Positions 36,248-44,577 of a stretch of DNA of 64,000 nt are shown piece by piece. Each line of letters begins with the position of its first letter. The stretch's first letter is position 1. The stretch spans positions 72,303 to 136,302 of the forward strand of contig WTWZ01000022.1 in assembly GCA_009773765.1 (NCBI GenBank), in the 5' to 3' direction. A program made the position numbers and the translations under genes. The notes below the pieces were generated by a model. The model worked only from the letters and a program-made list of their open reading frames with translations, ran no database searches and was not told where the DNA came from. The DNA is from Prolixibacteraceae bacterium (GTDB taxonomy: Bacteria > Bacteroidota > Bacteroidia > Bacteroidales > Prolixibacteraceae).

Positions 36248-36594
36248 GATTTTTCTTTTATTGTTAACAATCGTCCTACTTCTTCAGACTTCTCAATCAA
36301 GTCATAATATTGTTCTTGTGAAATATATTTACATTCAAATGCAAAATCCAAAGAAACTTGTGTCTCGGTGTTTTCCATATCTGAATCGCTCATTTTACTG
36401 GAAAAATGTTTTGGGTATTGTCTTTTTCTGTAGCCTTCGCCAATTGCACGACAAACGGCTCGTGACGATCTCCTGATTTGATCAGTCAACTCAAATTTCT
36501 CAAGTGCAGGAAATTCTTTTGTCATTTCGTAAATATCCATTGCAAGTTCAAAAGCCTTTTTATAAACTGTTAAGCCCCGGAATCCTTTTTCCAT
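36232..36594 (-). CDS. Four-helix-bundle protein (S23/IVP family)
   Basis: 120 residues, matching the small family once described from 23S rRNA intervening sequences: LTVYKKAFELAMDIYEMTKE, then LTDQIRRSSRAVCRAIGEGY (~37-58) and a final KYISQEQYYDLIEKSEEVGR. All-helical, cytoplasmic, forms rings in solved relatives; molecular role unknown. It overlaps the kbl start by 16 bases on the same strand, so kbl may be translationally coupled to it. Usually these genes lie inside rRNA or as free-standing accessory genes, so the kbl pairing is local. Confidence 0.85.
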   Translation of the reverse strand: MEKGFRGLTVYKKAFELAMDIYEMTKEFPALEKFELTDQIRRSSRAVCRAIGEGYRKRQYPKHFSSKMSDSDMENTETQVSLDFAFECKYISQEQYYDLIEKSEEVGRLLTIKEKSCTER

Positions 36595-36814
36595 ATTTCA
36601 TTCTTTTCCAAACTTCATTGTATTTACAAAATAACAAATTCAAGCAAAATCAAACATTGATAAAAAACATAATACATAGAATAAATTAGCAGCAGCATGA
36701 ACGCAGCGGGTAAAGTTGAGAGAAAGCTATGCTTATGCGATTCTTTTGCCTATTGCAGATTTGCCTATTGCCTATTCACAATTAATCCCGACTTCCACGA
36801 CTATCTTTATTTTT

Positions 36815-36822
36815 TATCTTTG
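36815..36822 (+). promoter_or_regulatory. -7 element of gltX
   Basis: TATCTTTG, a perfect TAnnTTTG, 21 bases before the gltX start. Upstream (36735-36780) lie short tandem pieces of TTGCCTATTGC. Confidence 0.7.
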
Positions 36823-36843
36823 CCATGAATTAACAACAAAAAA

Positions 36844-38373
36844 ATGACTGACAGAAAAGTGAGGGTGCGTTTTGCCCCAAGTCCGACAGGCCCGCTGCAC
36901 ATGGGAGGCGTTCGTACAGCACTGTTTAATTACCTTTTTGCCAAAAAACATGGCGGCGATTTTTTATTGCGAATCGAAGATACCGACCAGAACCGATTTG
37001 TCCCCGGCGCGGAGGAATATATTATTGAAAGCCTGAACTGGTGCGGACTGCATTTCGATGAAGGGCCCGGAGTTGGTGGAAAATACGGACCTTACCGGCA
37101 AAGCGAACGAAAACCGCTTTACAAGCAATACGCCGACCAGTTGTTGGAGTCAGGCTGGGCATATTATGCTTTCGACACTCCCGAAGAACTGGAAAAACTA
37201 CGCCTCGAAGCAGAACAAAAAGGCGAGGTTTTTTCGTATGGAATTCAAACCCGTGGTACACTTTGTAACTCGCTGACTTTATCAAAAGAGGAAGTTTTAA
37301 CTCGCCTGAAATCGGGAGAACATTTTGTGGTTCGTTTCAGAATGCCGGAAAACACCAATGTTATAGAAAATGATATTATCCGAGGTGAAGTAACTTTTAA
37401 TACTTCGGTACTCGACGATAAGGTAATTTACAAATGGGACGGAATGCCCACTTACCACCTTGCCAACGTGGTTGACGACCATTTGATGGAAATCACGCAC
37501 GTTATACGTGGCGAAGAGTGGTTATCATCAATGCCGCTTCATGTTTTGTTATACCGCGCTTTGGGCTGGGAAAATACCCGTCCGCGGTTTGCCCACCTGC
37601 CACTGATTTTGAAACCTGTGGGCAAAGGCAAACTCAGCAAACGCGATGGCGATAAAATGGGTTTCCCGGTGTTTCCGCTGAAATGGATTGACCCTGAGAC
37701 CGGGGAAACTTTTCATGGATACCGTGAAGATGGTTACTTTCCTGAGGCATTTATCAACCTGATGGCGCTGCTGGGCTGGAACCCGGGAACTGAACAGGAA
37801 TTCTTTTCGCTCAAAGAACTTGTGCCGGTTTTCAGTCTGGAAAGGGTAGTGAAATCGGGTTCTCGGTTCGACCCTGAAAAGGCAAAATGGTTCAACCGCC
37901 ACTATTTTCAGCAAAAAACTGAACAGGAGTTGGCCGAATTATTCAAGCCGATTTTACAGGAAAAAGGAGTTTCGGTTTCTGAAACAAAACTTTTAAAAGT
38001 TGTTACTGAAGTAAAAGAACGTTGCCAGTTTGTTTCGGAACTTTGGGATCAAAGCAGCTACTTTTTTGTGATTCCTGAAAGTTACGATGCCAAAACCATT
38101 GAAAAACGCTGGCTTGCCGAAACACCGGGACAATTGACAGAAATCTGCGGTGTGTTTGAAACCGTTGAGAACTGGGAACAATCGACAATTAAAGAGGCTT
38201 TTTCCAATTTCATGAACAGCAAAGGATGGAATTTTGGTGCAGTGATGAATCCGTTCCGGCTTTGCCTGGTTGGCGGAAATGTTGGCCCTGATTTGTTTAA
38301 AATTTGCGAAATATTGGGTAAGGAAGAGACAATTTCGAGAATAAATGCTGCAATTGAAAAAATAGCAAAATAG
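36844..38373 (+). CDS. gltX: Glutamyl-tRNA synthetase
   Basis: 509 residues, class I aminoacyl-tRNA synthetase. The HIGH-type motif is in APSPTGPLHMGGVRTALFNY (~9-28) and the KMSKS-type loop in GKLSKRDGDKMGF (~260-272). The C-terminal anticodon-binding helical domain is complete. It charges tRNA-Glu with glutamate. Single-gene unit with its own promoter; the next gene belongs to the accessory ATPase family. Nothing is missing or unusual. Confidence 0.97.
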   Translation: MTDRKVRVRFAPSPTGPLHMGGVRTALFNYLFAKKHGGDFLLRIEDTDQNRFVPGAEEYIIESLNWCGLHFDEGPGVGGKYGPYRQSERKPLYKQYADQLLESGWAYYAFDTPEELEKLRLEAEQKGEVFSYGIQTRGTLCNSLTLSKEEVLTRLKSGEHFVVRFRMPENTNVIENDIIRGEVTFNTSVLDDKVIYKWDGMPTYHLANVVDDHLMEITHVIRGEEWLSSMPLHVLLYRALGWENTRPRFAHLPLILKPVGKGKLSKRDGDKMGFPVFPLKWIDPETGETFHGYREDGYFPEAFINLMALLGWNPGTEQEFFSLKELVPVFSLERVVKSGSRFDPEKAKWFNRHYFQQKTEQELAELFKPILQEKGVSVSETKLLKVVTEVKERCQFVSELWDQSSYFFVIPESYDAKTIEKRWLAETPGQLTEICGVFETVENWEQSTIKEAFSNFMNSKGWNFGAVMNPFRLCLVGGNVGPDLFKICEILGKEETISRINAAIEKIAK

Positions 38374-38412
38374 GTTTCTGGTTCAGGAATGTCTTGTTAA
38401 TTTTGTTGATTA

Positions 38413-38482
38413 TTCGTGAAATATTAAAATGTAATTTTAAATATTCACGGATAATTATTTATATTTACCGTGAATATTTAAA
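38413..38482 (+). promoter_or_regulatory. Operator-like repeats of ATPase copy 3
   Basis: TTTAAATATTCACGG (38436-38450) and CCGTGAATATTTAAA (38468-38482) form a perfect 15-base inverted repeat with a 17-base spacer. A third, degenerate copy TTCGTGAAATATT lies at 38413-38425. A weak -7 element TATATTTA (38460-38467) sits between the arms. The right arm ends 29 bases before the start codon. Confidence 0.8.
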
Positions 38483-38511
38483 TGAATCAGGTACAATGTA
38501 AATGTAAATAA

Positions 38512-39675
38512 ATGATTAAGAGAAGATTGATAAATGAAATACAGCAATCGATAGATTTCTTTCCTGTTGTTTCCATTATCGGTTCCCGGCAGGTAGGAAA
38601 AACCACATTGGCCAAACAAATTATAGCTGAAATTAAAAAGCCATCCATTTATCTTGATCTTGAATCACCATCAGATTTATTTAAGCTGAATGATGCAGAA
38701 CTGTTTTTATCGCAACATTCAGATTATTTGGTAGTAATCGATGAAGTTCAGCATAAAAAGGAATTGTACCCACTTTTGCGTGCTTTGGTTGACCAAAACC
38801 GGGTCCCGGGCAGGTTTTTACTTTTGGGTTCGGCTTCGCCTGAATTAATCAGGCATTCTTCTGAATCGCTGGCCGGCCGTATTTCTTATCACCAGCTTCA
38901 TCCAATCGGATTGACTGAAATCCCTGATTCGGTTTCGCAAAATGATCTTTGGATGAAAGGTGGTTTCCCATTGGCACTATTTGCACAAAGCAATGATTTG
39001 TCGCAACGGTGGATGGAAAACTTCATCAGTACTTATCTTAACCGCGACCTGATTCAGTTAGGGTTAAATGCTTCGCCAAAGATTATCGGTAATTTGTGGA
39101 GAATGATGGCACATTTAAACGGGCAGTTATTTAATGCATCGGCGCTTGGCAATTCGCTGGGTGTAACATCGCCTACTTTAAAAAAATATGTTGATTTTCT
39201 GGAAGAAGCATTCCTGCTAAAAAGTTTGCAGCCATTCTCATGGAACATTTCCAAAAGGATTGTGAAAACGCCTAAAATATACCTTACCGACACTGGTATT
39301 CTTCACCATTTGCTGGGTGTTTCAAATCTCGTTGAACTGTCAGGTAACCCAATCGTTGGAAGTTCATGGGAAGCTTTTGTAATCAATCAGATAAACGCTT
39401 TGAAGAGTAACCGGATTGAAATCATGTTTTATCGTACACATCACGGAGCCGAAGTGGACCTTGTGTTTACCAAAGGGCTGAATGTTGTTGCAACTGCCGA
39501 AATCAAATATTCCAACTCACCGCAACTTTCCCGTGGAAATCTGCAGGCCATGGAAGATTTGAATGCTCCTGTAAATTTTGTGTTGACACCTTCATCTGAT
39601 GATTTTCTGATAAAGGAAAACATCAGGGTTTGCTCTCTGAAAACTTTCGTTTTGAACTATTTAAATGAGATTTGA
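38512..39675 (+). CDS. AAA ATPase with DUF4143 domain (copy 3)
   Basis: 387 residues. Walker A GSRQVGKTT (24-32), Walker B VVIDEVQ (D77-E78), sensor LLGSASPELI (~105). A winged-helix-like region (ASALGNSLGVTSPTLKKYVDFL, ~208-229) is followed by DUF4143 with SWEAFVINQI, GAEVDLVFTKG and TAEIKYSNS, a complete PD-(D/E)xK-like set. Encoded on the strand opposite to the other copies. Between gltX and a decayed gene. A family of unknown function, often present in several divergent copies per genome. Confidence 0.88.
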   Translation: MIKRRLINEIQQSIDFFPVVSIIGSRQVGKTTLAKQIIAEIKKPSIYLDLESPSDLFKLNDAELFLSQHSDYLVVIDEVQHKKELYPLLRALVDQNRVPGRFLLLGSASPELIRHSSESLAGRISYHQLHPIGLTEIPDSVSQNDLWMKGGFPLALFAQSNDLSQRWMENFISTYLNRDLIQLGLNASPKIIGNLWRMMAHLNGQLFNASALGNSLGVTSPTLKKYVDFLEEAFLLKSLQPFSWNISKRIVKTPKIYLTDTGILHHLLGVSNLVELSGNPIVGSSWEAFVINQINALKSNRIEIMFYRTHHGAEVDLVFTKGLNVVATAEIKYSNSPQLSRGNLQAMEDLNAPVNFVLTPSSDDFLIKENIRVCSLKTFVLNYLNEI

Positions 39676-39723
39676 ATAATGTTAATTCAATATGTGAGAT
39701 AGTGAAAACAGACTTCGACTACC

Positions 39724-39930
39724 TGCCCGTCCGGTTAGGCGGGCACTACCAATGACAGATTTCAATTTTCTTGTCATCCCTACCAAGGAGATCTACTAAT
39801 CACAGAGATTTCTCCTCGTTCCTCGTCGAAATGACAGCATGGTTCGAGCAATCTGTCATTACACATTAAGCCTAATGAAATTAGGTAAACCCTCAGTCTG
39901 ACAGTCACCCTGAGCGAAGTCGAAGGGTGA
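39724..39930. repeat. Cluster of dispersed intergenic inverted repeats
   Basis: Three elements follow one another. TGCCCG...CGGGCA (39724-39745) is first. A longer unit is bounded by GTCAT (39773) and ATGAC (39835) with inner AAGGAGATCT/AGATTTCTCCT arms. TCACCCT...AGGGTGA (39905-39930, containing GAGCGAAGTCGA) is last. Such elements are common between genes of Bacteroidota; here three pile up next to a dead gene. No coding sequence is seen from 39676 to about 39960. Confidence 0.7.
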
Positions 39931-39959
39931 TTATTATTCAGATACCTTTTGATTTCTTT

Positions 39960-40247
39960 CTTAACGACATTGAAACATATTTGCAGAGAATTTAGCATCC
40001 CATTTTTTACTGCTGATTCTGACAGGATGTGGAATTGGCGCTACTGGGATTACTTCGAAATTCAACATTCCGTCCTCACAAACTACCTTATCAATTATCG
40101 GTGTTTCTCCATGTTTCAACGGAGGAACATTATTGTCGGTCTATTGTTTTGCATTCCCTCAATCATGCCTGAGATGACGCATTTCTGGGCATGGGAAATT
40201 ATTGGAACAATTTGTAGTAAAATAACGAAAAGTTTAATTTTCAACAT
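39960..40247 (-). pseudogene. DUF4369 / thioredoxin-family N-terminal remnant
   Basis: On the minus strand ATG at 40247 opens a signal peptide (MLKIKLFVILLQIVPIISHA) and CVISGMIEGMQNNRPTIMFL, then a stop. Shifting frame recovers VPPLKHGETPIIDKVVCEDG and MLNFEVIPVAPIPHPVRISS, the pattern of the DUF4369 domain found at the front of periplasmic thioredoxin-like proteins. The thioredoxin domain itself is gone. Confidence 0.65.
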
Positions 40248-40280
40248 GTTATAATTTTCATACAGTTTTTATCCAAAAAA

Positions 40281-41098
40281 TCAATACAAAAAACCCAGCA
40301 ACCACATGGGTATTTTATTCTGAAAACCAACTTCTAAATCATCTGCTATTATGTAGCTATCTGATATATTCTTGATTTGTCGTTTGGTTTTCCCCTTTCC
40401 GCCAATTTCGAAAGTGATTCTTTCATCAATAAAAAAATCTGCTGAATTGCTGAGTTCAACTTTGTGTTTATTTTTAAGCTGGTTAACTACAAAGGATTCG
40501 CTGAGACTTCCGGGATTAATATTTTCCGGGTTCAGGCAATATGCCAGGTTGGGATGTAATAACAGAATTTTTCCCGGTTTTGAGAGTTTGCCATAAAAAC
40601 TTCCGGCACTGTATAGCGAGTTTGTGATATCTGCTGTATCAAGTAAACTCAAATAAGTAAGAGGCGTTGCACGGTTTAACTCCAAAGATTCAGCCAGTTT
40701 GGCAATATTTGGCTGAAAAGGAACATTTGCGGAAATTATATTAAGCAACCTTTTTAACTTCTGAATTGTTCTCAAATCTGCCTTCAGAATCGACGAAATC
40801 TCATTTTCAAGTATATAACTGATAGTGGAATTTAACTTGATTGCATAGGTATTTTCGGATTGCAGGAAATAAGGATAATGGCCAAATCTCAAATATTGGT
40901 TGAGCCAGGGAAGAGGCTGAAAACTTCGGGTCAGTGATGAAGCAATTGATTCAACATAAGTGTTGTTTTTCCAACACCACGTGCTCCAATCAGACCAATT
41001 AACCGTTAATTCCAATCTGTTTGGTCCAAAAAATCGCGTCTGAATAAAAAAGATGTTGCTCTAATAATCTGTTCCTGAAAGAGATATAAACCTTCCAT
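40281..41098 (-). pseudogene. AAA ATPase with DUF4143 domain (copy 4, broken)
   Basis: ATG 41098 reads MEGLYLFQEQIIRATSFLFR and RDFLDQTDWN, stops at TAA, then gives RLIGLIGARGVGKTTLMLNQ in the same frame, so Walker A survives. About 100 residues of the AAA core, including Walker B, are missing and the frame shifts near 40935. The C-terminal half is intact: SFQPLPWLNQYLRFGHYPYF, a winged-helix stretch (IAKLAESLELNRATPLTYLS) and DUF4143 ending ADFFIDERITFEIGGKGKTK. An open frame of 244 codons remains but lacks a working ATPase. Confidence 0.82.
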
Positions 41099-41105
41099 GA
41101 TATTT

Positions 41106-41155
41106 TGTTTAGTGCACTAAACATTTTGTGGTTTTACTTTAGTCAGAATGCTAAA
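41106..41155 (-). promoter_or_regulatory. Palindrome pair upstream of ATPase copy 4
   Basis: TGTTTAGTGCACTAAACA (41106-41123) is a perfect 18-base palindrome 8 bases before the old start codon. A looser dyad of the same half-sites, TTTAGT...GCTAAA, lies at 41138-41155, with centres 32 bases apart. Confidence 0.78.
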
Positions 41156-41176
41156 TATTTCTTTTTAATCCGGAGA

Positions 41177-42583
41177 TTACGGATGCAGTTCAAATTCATC
41201 GCCCTTGTTTGGAACCTCAATATTTTCAAATCCTTCTTCCCTCAGTTTTTGACTGTAGAATTCCAGCGACTCGCTTTCACCATGCACAAGAAATACTTTT
41301 TTTAGTTTGGTTTTATCCTGACAACTGATATAATGAATCATTTCATTATAATCGCCATGACCGGAAAAGGCTTCTATCCGTTCCACTGTTGCATTCACTT
41401 CATGTTCTTCGCCAAAAATTTTGACAATTTTATCGCCCCTTAAAATTCTGGCGCCAAGCGTACCTGGAGCACAATAACCAACGGCGAGAACAGTATTTTT
41501 CGGGTCGGAAATGTTGTTGGCAAGATGATGTTTTATCCTTCCTGCTTCCATCATTCCTGAAGCTGAAATAATTACACAGGGGTACGGGAAGGTATTAAGC
41601 CTTTTCGAATCTCTGACATCGGTGATATAAAACAGGGAGCTGAAACCAAACGGATCGGGATCACTTTCCATAACTTCCCTGACATCTTCATTAAGGTTGT
41701 CTGTATGCATTCTGAAAATCACTGTTGCGTTCACTGCAAGCGGGCTGTCAACATAAATATTCACTTTTGGCAGTTTCCCTTCATTGAAAAAGTTATTCAG
41801 CGAATACACAATCTCCTGTGTCCGGCCAATGGCAAATGATGGAATGATAAGTTTCCCTTTCTTTTTGACACAGGTTTCCCGCAAAACCCTGAGTAAATCA
41901 TCTTCTGCTTCCTTTAGTTGCGGATGAAGACGGTTGCCGTAAGTTGACTCAGTGATGAGGTAGTCGCAGTGCGGAAAAGGATCGGGTGATTTTAAAATAC
42001 GGCTTGAGGGCTTGCCAATATCGCCGGTGTAACCAATCCTTGTGGTATTTCCATTTTCAGTAATTTCCAGCGATACAACACTGCTTCCCAGCATGTGCCC
42101 TGTATTTGTGAATTTTACGCGGATATTGGCATCGATATTAAATTTCCGGTTGTAGGCAATTCCGATAAAAAGTTCCATGCAGGCACGGGCTTCCTTTTGG
42201 GTGAAAAGGGGTTCCAAAAGCGGAAGTTCTTTTTTTGCCCGTTGTTTATTTATCCATTTTGCATCGCTTTCGTGAATGTGGCCGCTGTCGGCAAGCATAA
42301 TTGCGCACAGGTCGCGGGTGGCGTTTGTACAAACTACCGAACCACGAAATCCAAGTTTATAGACATAAGGAATTAAACCGGAATGGTCGATATGGGCATG
42401 GCTGAGAATAATATGATCTATCTCAGCGGGATCGAAGCCGAGTTCCCGGTTCATGGTTTCGGTTTCAGCGCCTTTGCCCTGAAACATACCGCAATCGAGC
42501 AGTATTTTTTTGCCTGTCAGTGTGGTTATCAAATGTTTGCTTCCTGTAACCTCACGTGCTGCCCCCAAAAATTGAATTTTCAT
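41177..42583 (-). CDS. Beta-CASP metallo-beta-lactamase-fold hydrolase
   Basis: 468 residues. The zinc motif LSHAHIDHSG (~60-69), other ligand-bearing NTGHMLGS (~160-167) and YTGDIG (~183), and the beta-CASP segments (SFAIGRTQEIVYSL, CVIISASGMMEAGRIKHHL, FSGHGDYNEM) are all present. A final RMM/KH-like tail is FLVHGES. The family includes RNA-processing exo/endonucleases (YSH1/CPSF73-like). A bacterial role in RNA metabolism is likely but the substrate is unknown. No partner gene beside it. Confidence 0.88.
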   Translation of the reverse strand: MKIQFLGAAREVTGSKHLITTLTGKKILLDCGMFQGKGAETETMNRELGFDPAEIDHIILSHAHIDHSGLIPYVYKLGFRGSVVCTNATRDLCAIMLADSGHIHESDAKWINKQRAKKELPLLEPLFTQKEARACMELFIGIAYNRKFNIDANIRVKFTNTGHMLGSSVVSLEITENGNTTRIGYTGDIGKPSSRILKSPDPFPHCDYLITESTYGNRLHPQLKEAEDDLLRVLRETCVKKKGKLIIPSFAIGRTQEIVYSLNNFFNEGKLPKVNIYVDSPLAVNATVIFRMHTDNLNEDVREVMESDPDPFGFSSLFYITDVRDSKRLNTFPYPCVIISASGMMEAGRIKHHLANNISDPKNTVLAVGYCAPGTLGARILRGDKIVKIFGEEHEVNATVERIEAFSGHGDYNEMIHYISCQDKTKLKKVFLVHGESESLEFYSQKLREEGFENIEVPNKGDEFELHP

Positions 42584-42764
42584 TTTATTGTGGTTTTTAA
42601 TTTATTTGTTCAGTTCAATATTCCGGTAAATATTAGTATAAATATTTAATTATCAATCAAAATTAACAATCAGAAAATATTTGGTTCCTGATTGTTGACA
42701 CCATTTAATAATTCCTCTGGAAATGCTATCTTCCGGCCACTTTTCCCATGCTAAAGGAGTTTTA

Positions 42765-43370
42765 ATGAAGACATTTTCAATCATTTCGGTGTGCCTGATT
42801 ACGGTACTTTTAACGGTAAGGTACATCTGGCTGCTCGTTAAAAAGGAGATAAAACCTGCGCTGGCCATGTGGGTAATGTTTTCCACTGCGGTTGGAATGA
42901 GCCTGGTTACCTATCTTTCGTCAGGAAATTTCAGTTTTTTTGATAATATTCTGAACTCGGTTGACCTGATTTACGTGGTCACAATTTCGGCGGCAATTGC
43001 CGTTTTTGGCGATAAAACTTCAAAAATCACAAGGTTCGATTTGGGTTGCCTAATTGTTGTATTGCTGATTGTGATTTTCTGGATTTTCACACAAAACCAC
43101 ATCGTTACCAACTTTTTGGTGCAAACCATTTTGGTAATTGCCTATTTCCCCGTGGTGAAACGTTTATTTGAAACCAGGCAAAATACCGAACCATTTATTA
43201 TTTGGATTGGTATGCTGATTGCCCCGTTTTTATCTTTGCTGTCAAGCCAGGGAATACTGGCAAAGGTTTATGCTGTGAGGGCTATTATTTGTGTCGGAAT
43301 ACTGCTCGTAATCATGCTTTGGATAGAAGTTGCCGGCAAAAAAAGCAAAAAAAGTGAGATTACGGTTTGA
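42765..43370 (+). CDS. Integral membrane protein, six to seven helices
   Basis: About 201 residues from the ATG at 42765 (an earlier in-frame ATG at 42723 adds 14 hydrophilic residues). Hydrophobic segments: TFSIISVCLITVLLTVRYIW, ALAMWVMFSTAVGMSLVTYL, LIYVVTISAAIAVFG, LGCLIVVLLIVIFWIF, NFLVQTILVIAYFPVV, FIIWIGMLIAPFLSLL, and VRAIICVGILLVIMLWIEVA. Basic ends (AGKKSKKSE) suggest a cytoplasmic C-terminus. No recognised function. Its last 11 bases overlap the end of the convergent zinc-finger gene. Confidence 0.78.
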   Translation: MKTFSIISVCLITVLLTVRYIWLLVKKEIKPALAMWVMFSTAVGMSLVTYLSSGNFSFFDNILNSVDLIYVVTISAAIAVFGDKTSKITRFDLGCLIVVLLIVIFWIFTQNHIVTNFLVQTILVIAYFPVVKRLFETRQNTEPFIIWIGMLIAPFLSLLSSQGILAKVYAVRAIICVGILLVIMLWIEVAGKKSKKSEITV

Positions 43371-44073
43371 AATACTCTTTTTTTGAACGGTTCGTTTTTT
43401 CTCTGTAAGTCCCATCCCTTTCCAGGTCGATTGAACCTCCTGAGTATCCGCACTCACCCATCCGGGGCGAATTTACAACGGGCATTTTTGCATAATCTTC
43501 AAAATCTTCGCATTTTTCAGCATGTTTAGCTGAGCATTGTGCACAGTACAATGCCGCCCCTTCATACCAGCAAACCGAGCAAATATTTATTGCGGGTTTC
43601 TTTTTACACAAACTGCACATAACCTTTAGCGGTTCGTTTCTCGATAATAAAATGATTTTATCTTTTAAATTAAGCTGGTATTGCTTTTTGGCATTCAGAA
43701 ATACCCTGGTTGTTGTGCCGTAATCGTAATCGTGGTATATTTTTATTTTGGGTAGAAATACATCTTCAACCTTATCTTTCATTTTGATTTTAAAGTTTTT
43801 ATGGCCAAACCCGCTCAGGTGGCCGCAGCATTCGAGCCAGATATCCCGCAAAAAACCATCGATGGTTTTCATGGTGGTATCGCCCTTTACCAGCAATTGA
43901 AGAAACATTTCGCCGGCTTCAACTTCAACATGAACATAGTTAGAAACAATTTTTCCGGGATTTTCCTTCTCCATCGCAGCAATGTGTTTTGCCAGATGTT
44001 TTCCTATTTCAGATTGTGAAAAGAGGGTATCACAATAAAGGCATCTGCCTTCCGATTTGATTTCCTGTTCCAT
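43360..44073 (-). CDS. Zinc-finger protein with pRiA4b ORF-3-like core
   Basis: 237 residues. The N-terminus has a C2H2-like finger (CLYCDTLFSQSEIGKHLAKH, ~11-30). The middle (EMFLQLLVKGDTTMKTIDGF, LRDIWLECCGHLSGFG, ~55-95) resembles the plasmid pRiA4b ORF-3/TnpR-passenger family. The C-terminus has a Cys-rich ribbon (CSLCKKKPAINICSVCWYEG, then YCAQCSAKH, ~150-185). The double metal-binding layout suggests nucleic-acid or protein binding. Function unknown. The pRiA4b-like assignment is by eye and may be wrong. Confidence 0.7.
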   Translation of the reverse strand: MEQEIKSEGRCLYCDTLFSQSEIGKHLAKHIAAMEKENPGKIVSNYVHVEVEAGEMFLQLLVKGDTTMKTIDGFLRDIWLECCGHLSGFGHKNFKIKMKDKVEDVFLPKIKIYHDYDYGTTTRVFLNAKKQYQLNLKDKIILLSRNEPLKVMCSLCKKKPAINICSVCWYEGAALYCAQCSAKHAEKCEDFEDYAKMPVVNSPRMGECGYSGGSIDLERDGTYREKTNRSKKEYFKP

Positions 44074-44089
44074 CTTTCAAAGTTATTTT

Positions 44090-44493
44090 TTATTTTTTAA
44101 AAACATGTAAAACCCAGTCGCTGTATTTTAGGGATCGCGGGCACATTCCGGGTGCTATTAATTGCAGCGTGCGATTTCCTTTTATTGATTTTTTTTTTGA
44201 AGTTGATTCTCCGGTAGCTGGGTTGTACCAGTAAAAAATGAATTCTGTTTCAGTTTCGTTTTGCCGGATATCGAGTTCGTTGTAAGTTCTGTCGAGAAGC
44301 GAACTTTCGCGTCCCCAGCCGTTTCCGGGAACAAAAAGCTGACCGATGTTAAATCCTTTTGCCGCCCTGTCGTCAACGAGTTTTTGAAAAGTTTCAAATT
44401 GAATGGTTCTTTTTGTCCAGTTCCACCAGGTATCGGCAATCCACAAAAGGGCGCGCCATAGGCATATGTTTTTCTCATTTGATTAAGTTTCAT
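44090..44493 (-). pseudogene. Internally deleted DUF4038-type glycoside hydrolase
   Basis: The frame LLWIADTWWNWTKRTIQFET and FQKLVDDRAAKGFNIGQLFV matches the N-terminal barrel start of DUF4038 glycosidases. It then jumps directly to a C-terminal beta domain (FIFYWYNPATGE, GNRTLQLIAPG) ending SDWVLHVF, the usual close of the attached collagen-binding-like domain. Several hundred residues between are missing. The start region (KTYAYGAPF) is in another frame. Confidence 0.75.
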
Positions 44494-44577
44494 TTAGTTG
44501 ATTTACGGCAGTGAATTTACGTTTTCCGATTGAAATATATTTTAAAATTCAAAATCAAAATGATTTTCATAGAGTTT

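Noticed and set aside
36735-36780. TTGCCTATTGC tandem pieces as a regulatory array for gltX
   Set aside because: Short, imperfect and unrelated to any known element; the -7 box downstream explains gltX expression.
39949-40254. Plus-strand open frame of 101 codons
   Set aside because: The minus strand gives a signal peptide and DUF4369-like sequence across a frameshift; the plus frame has no protein-like features.
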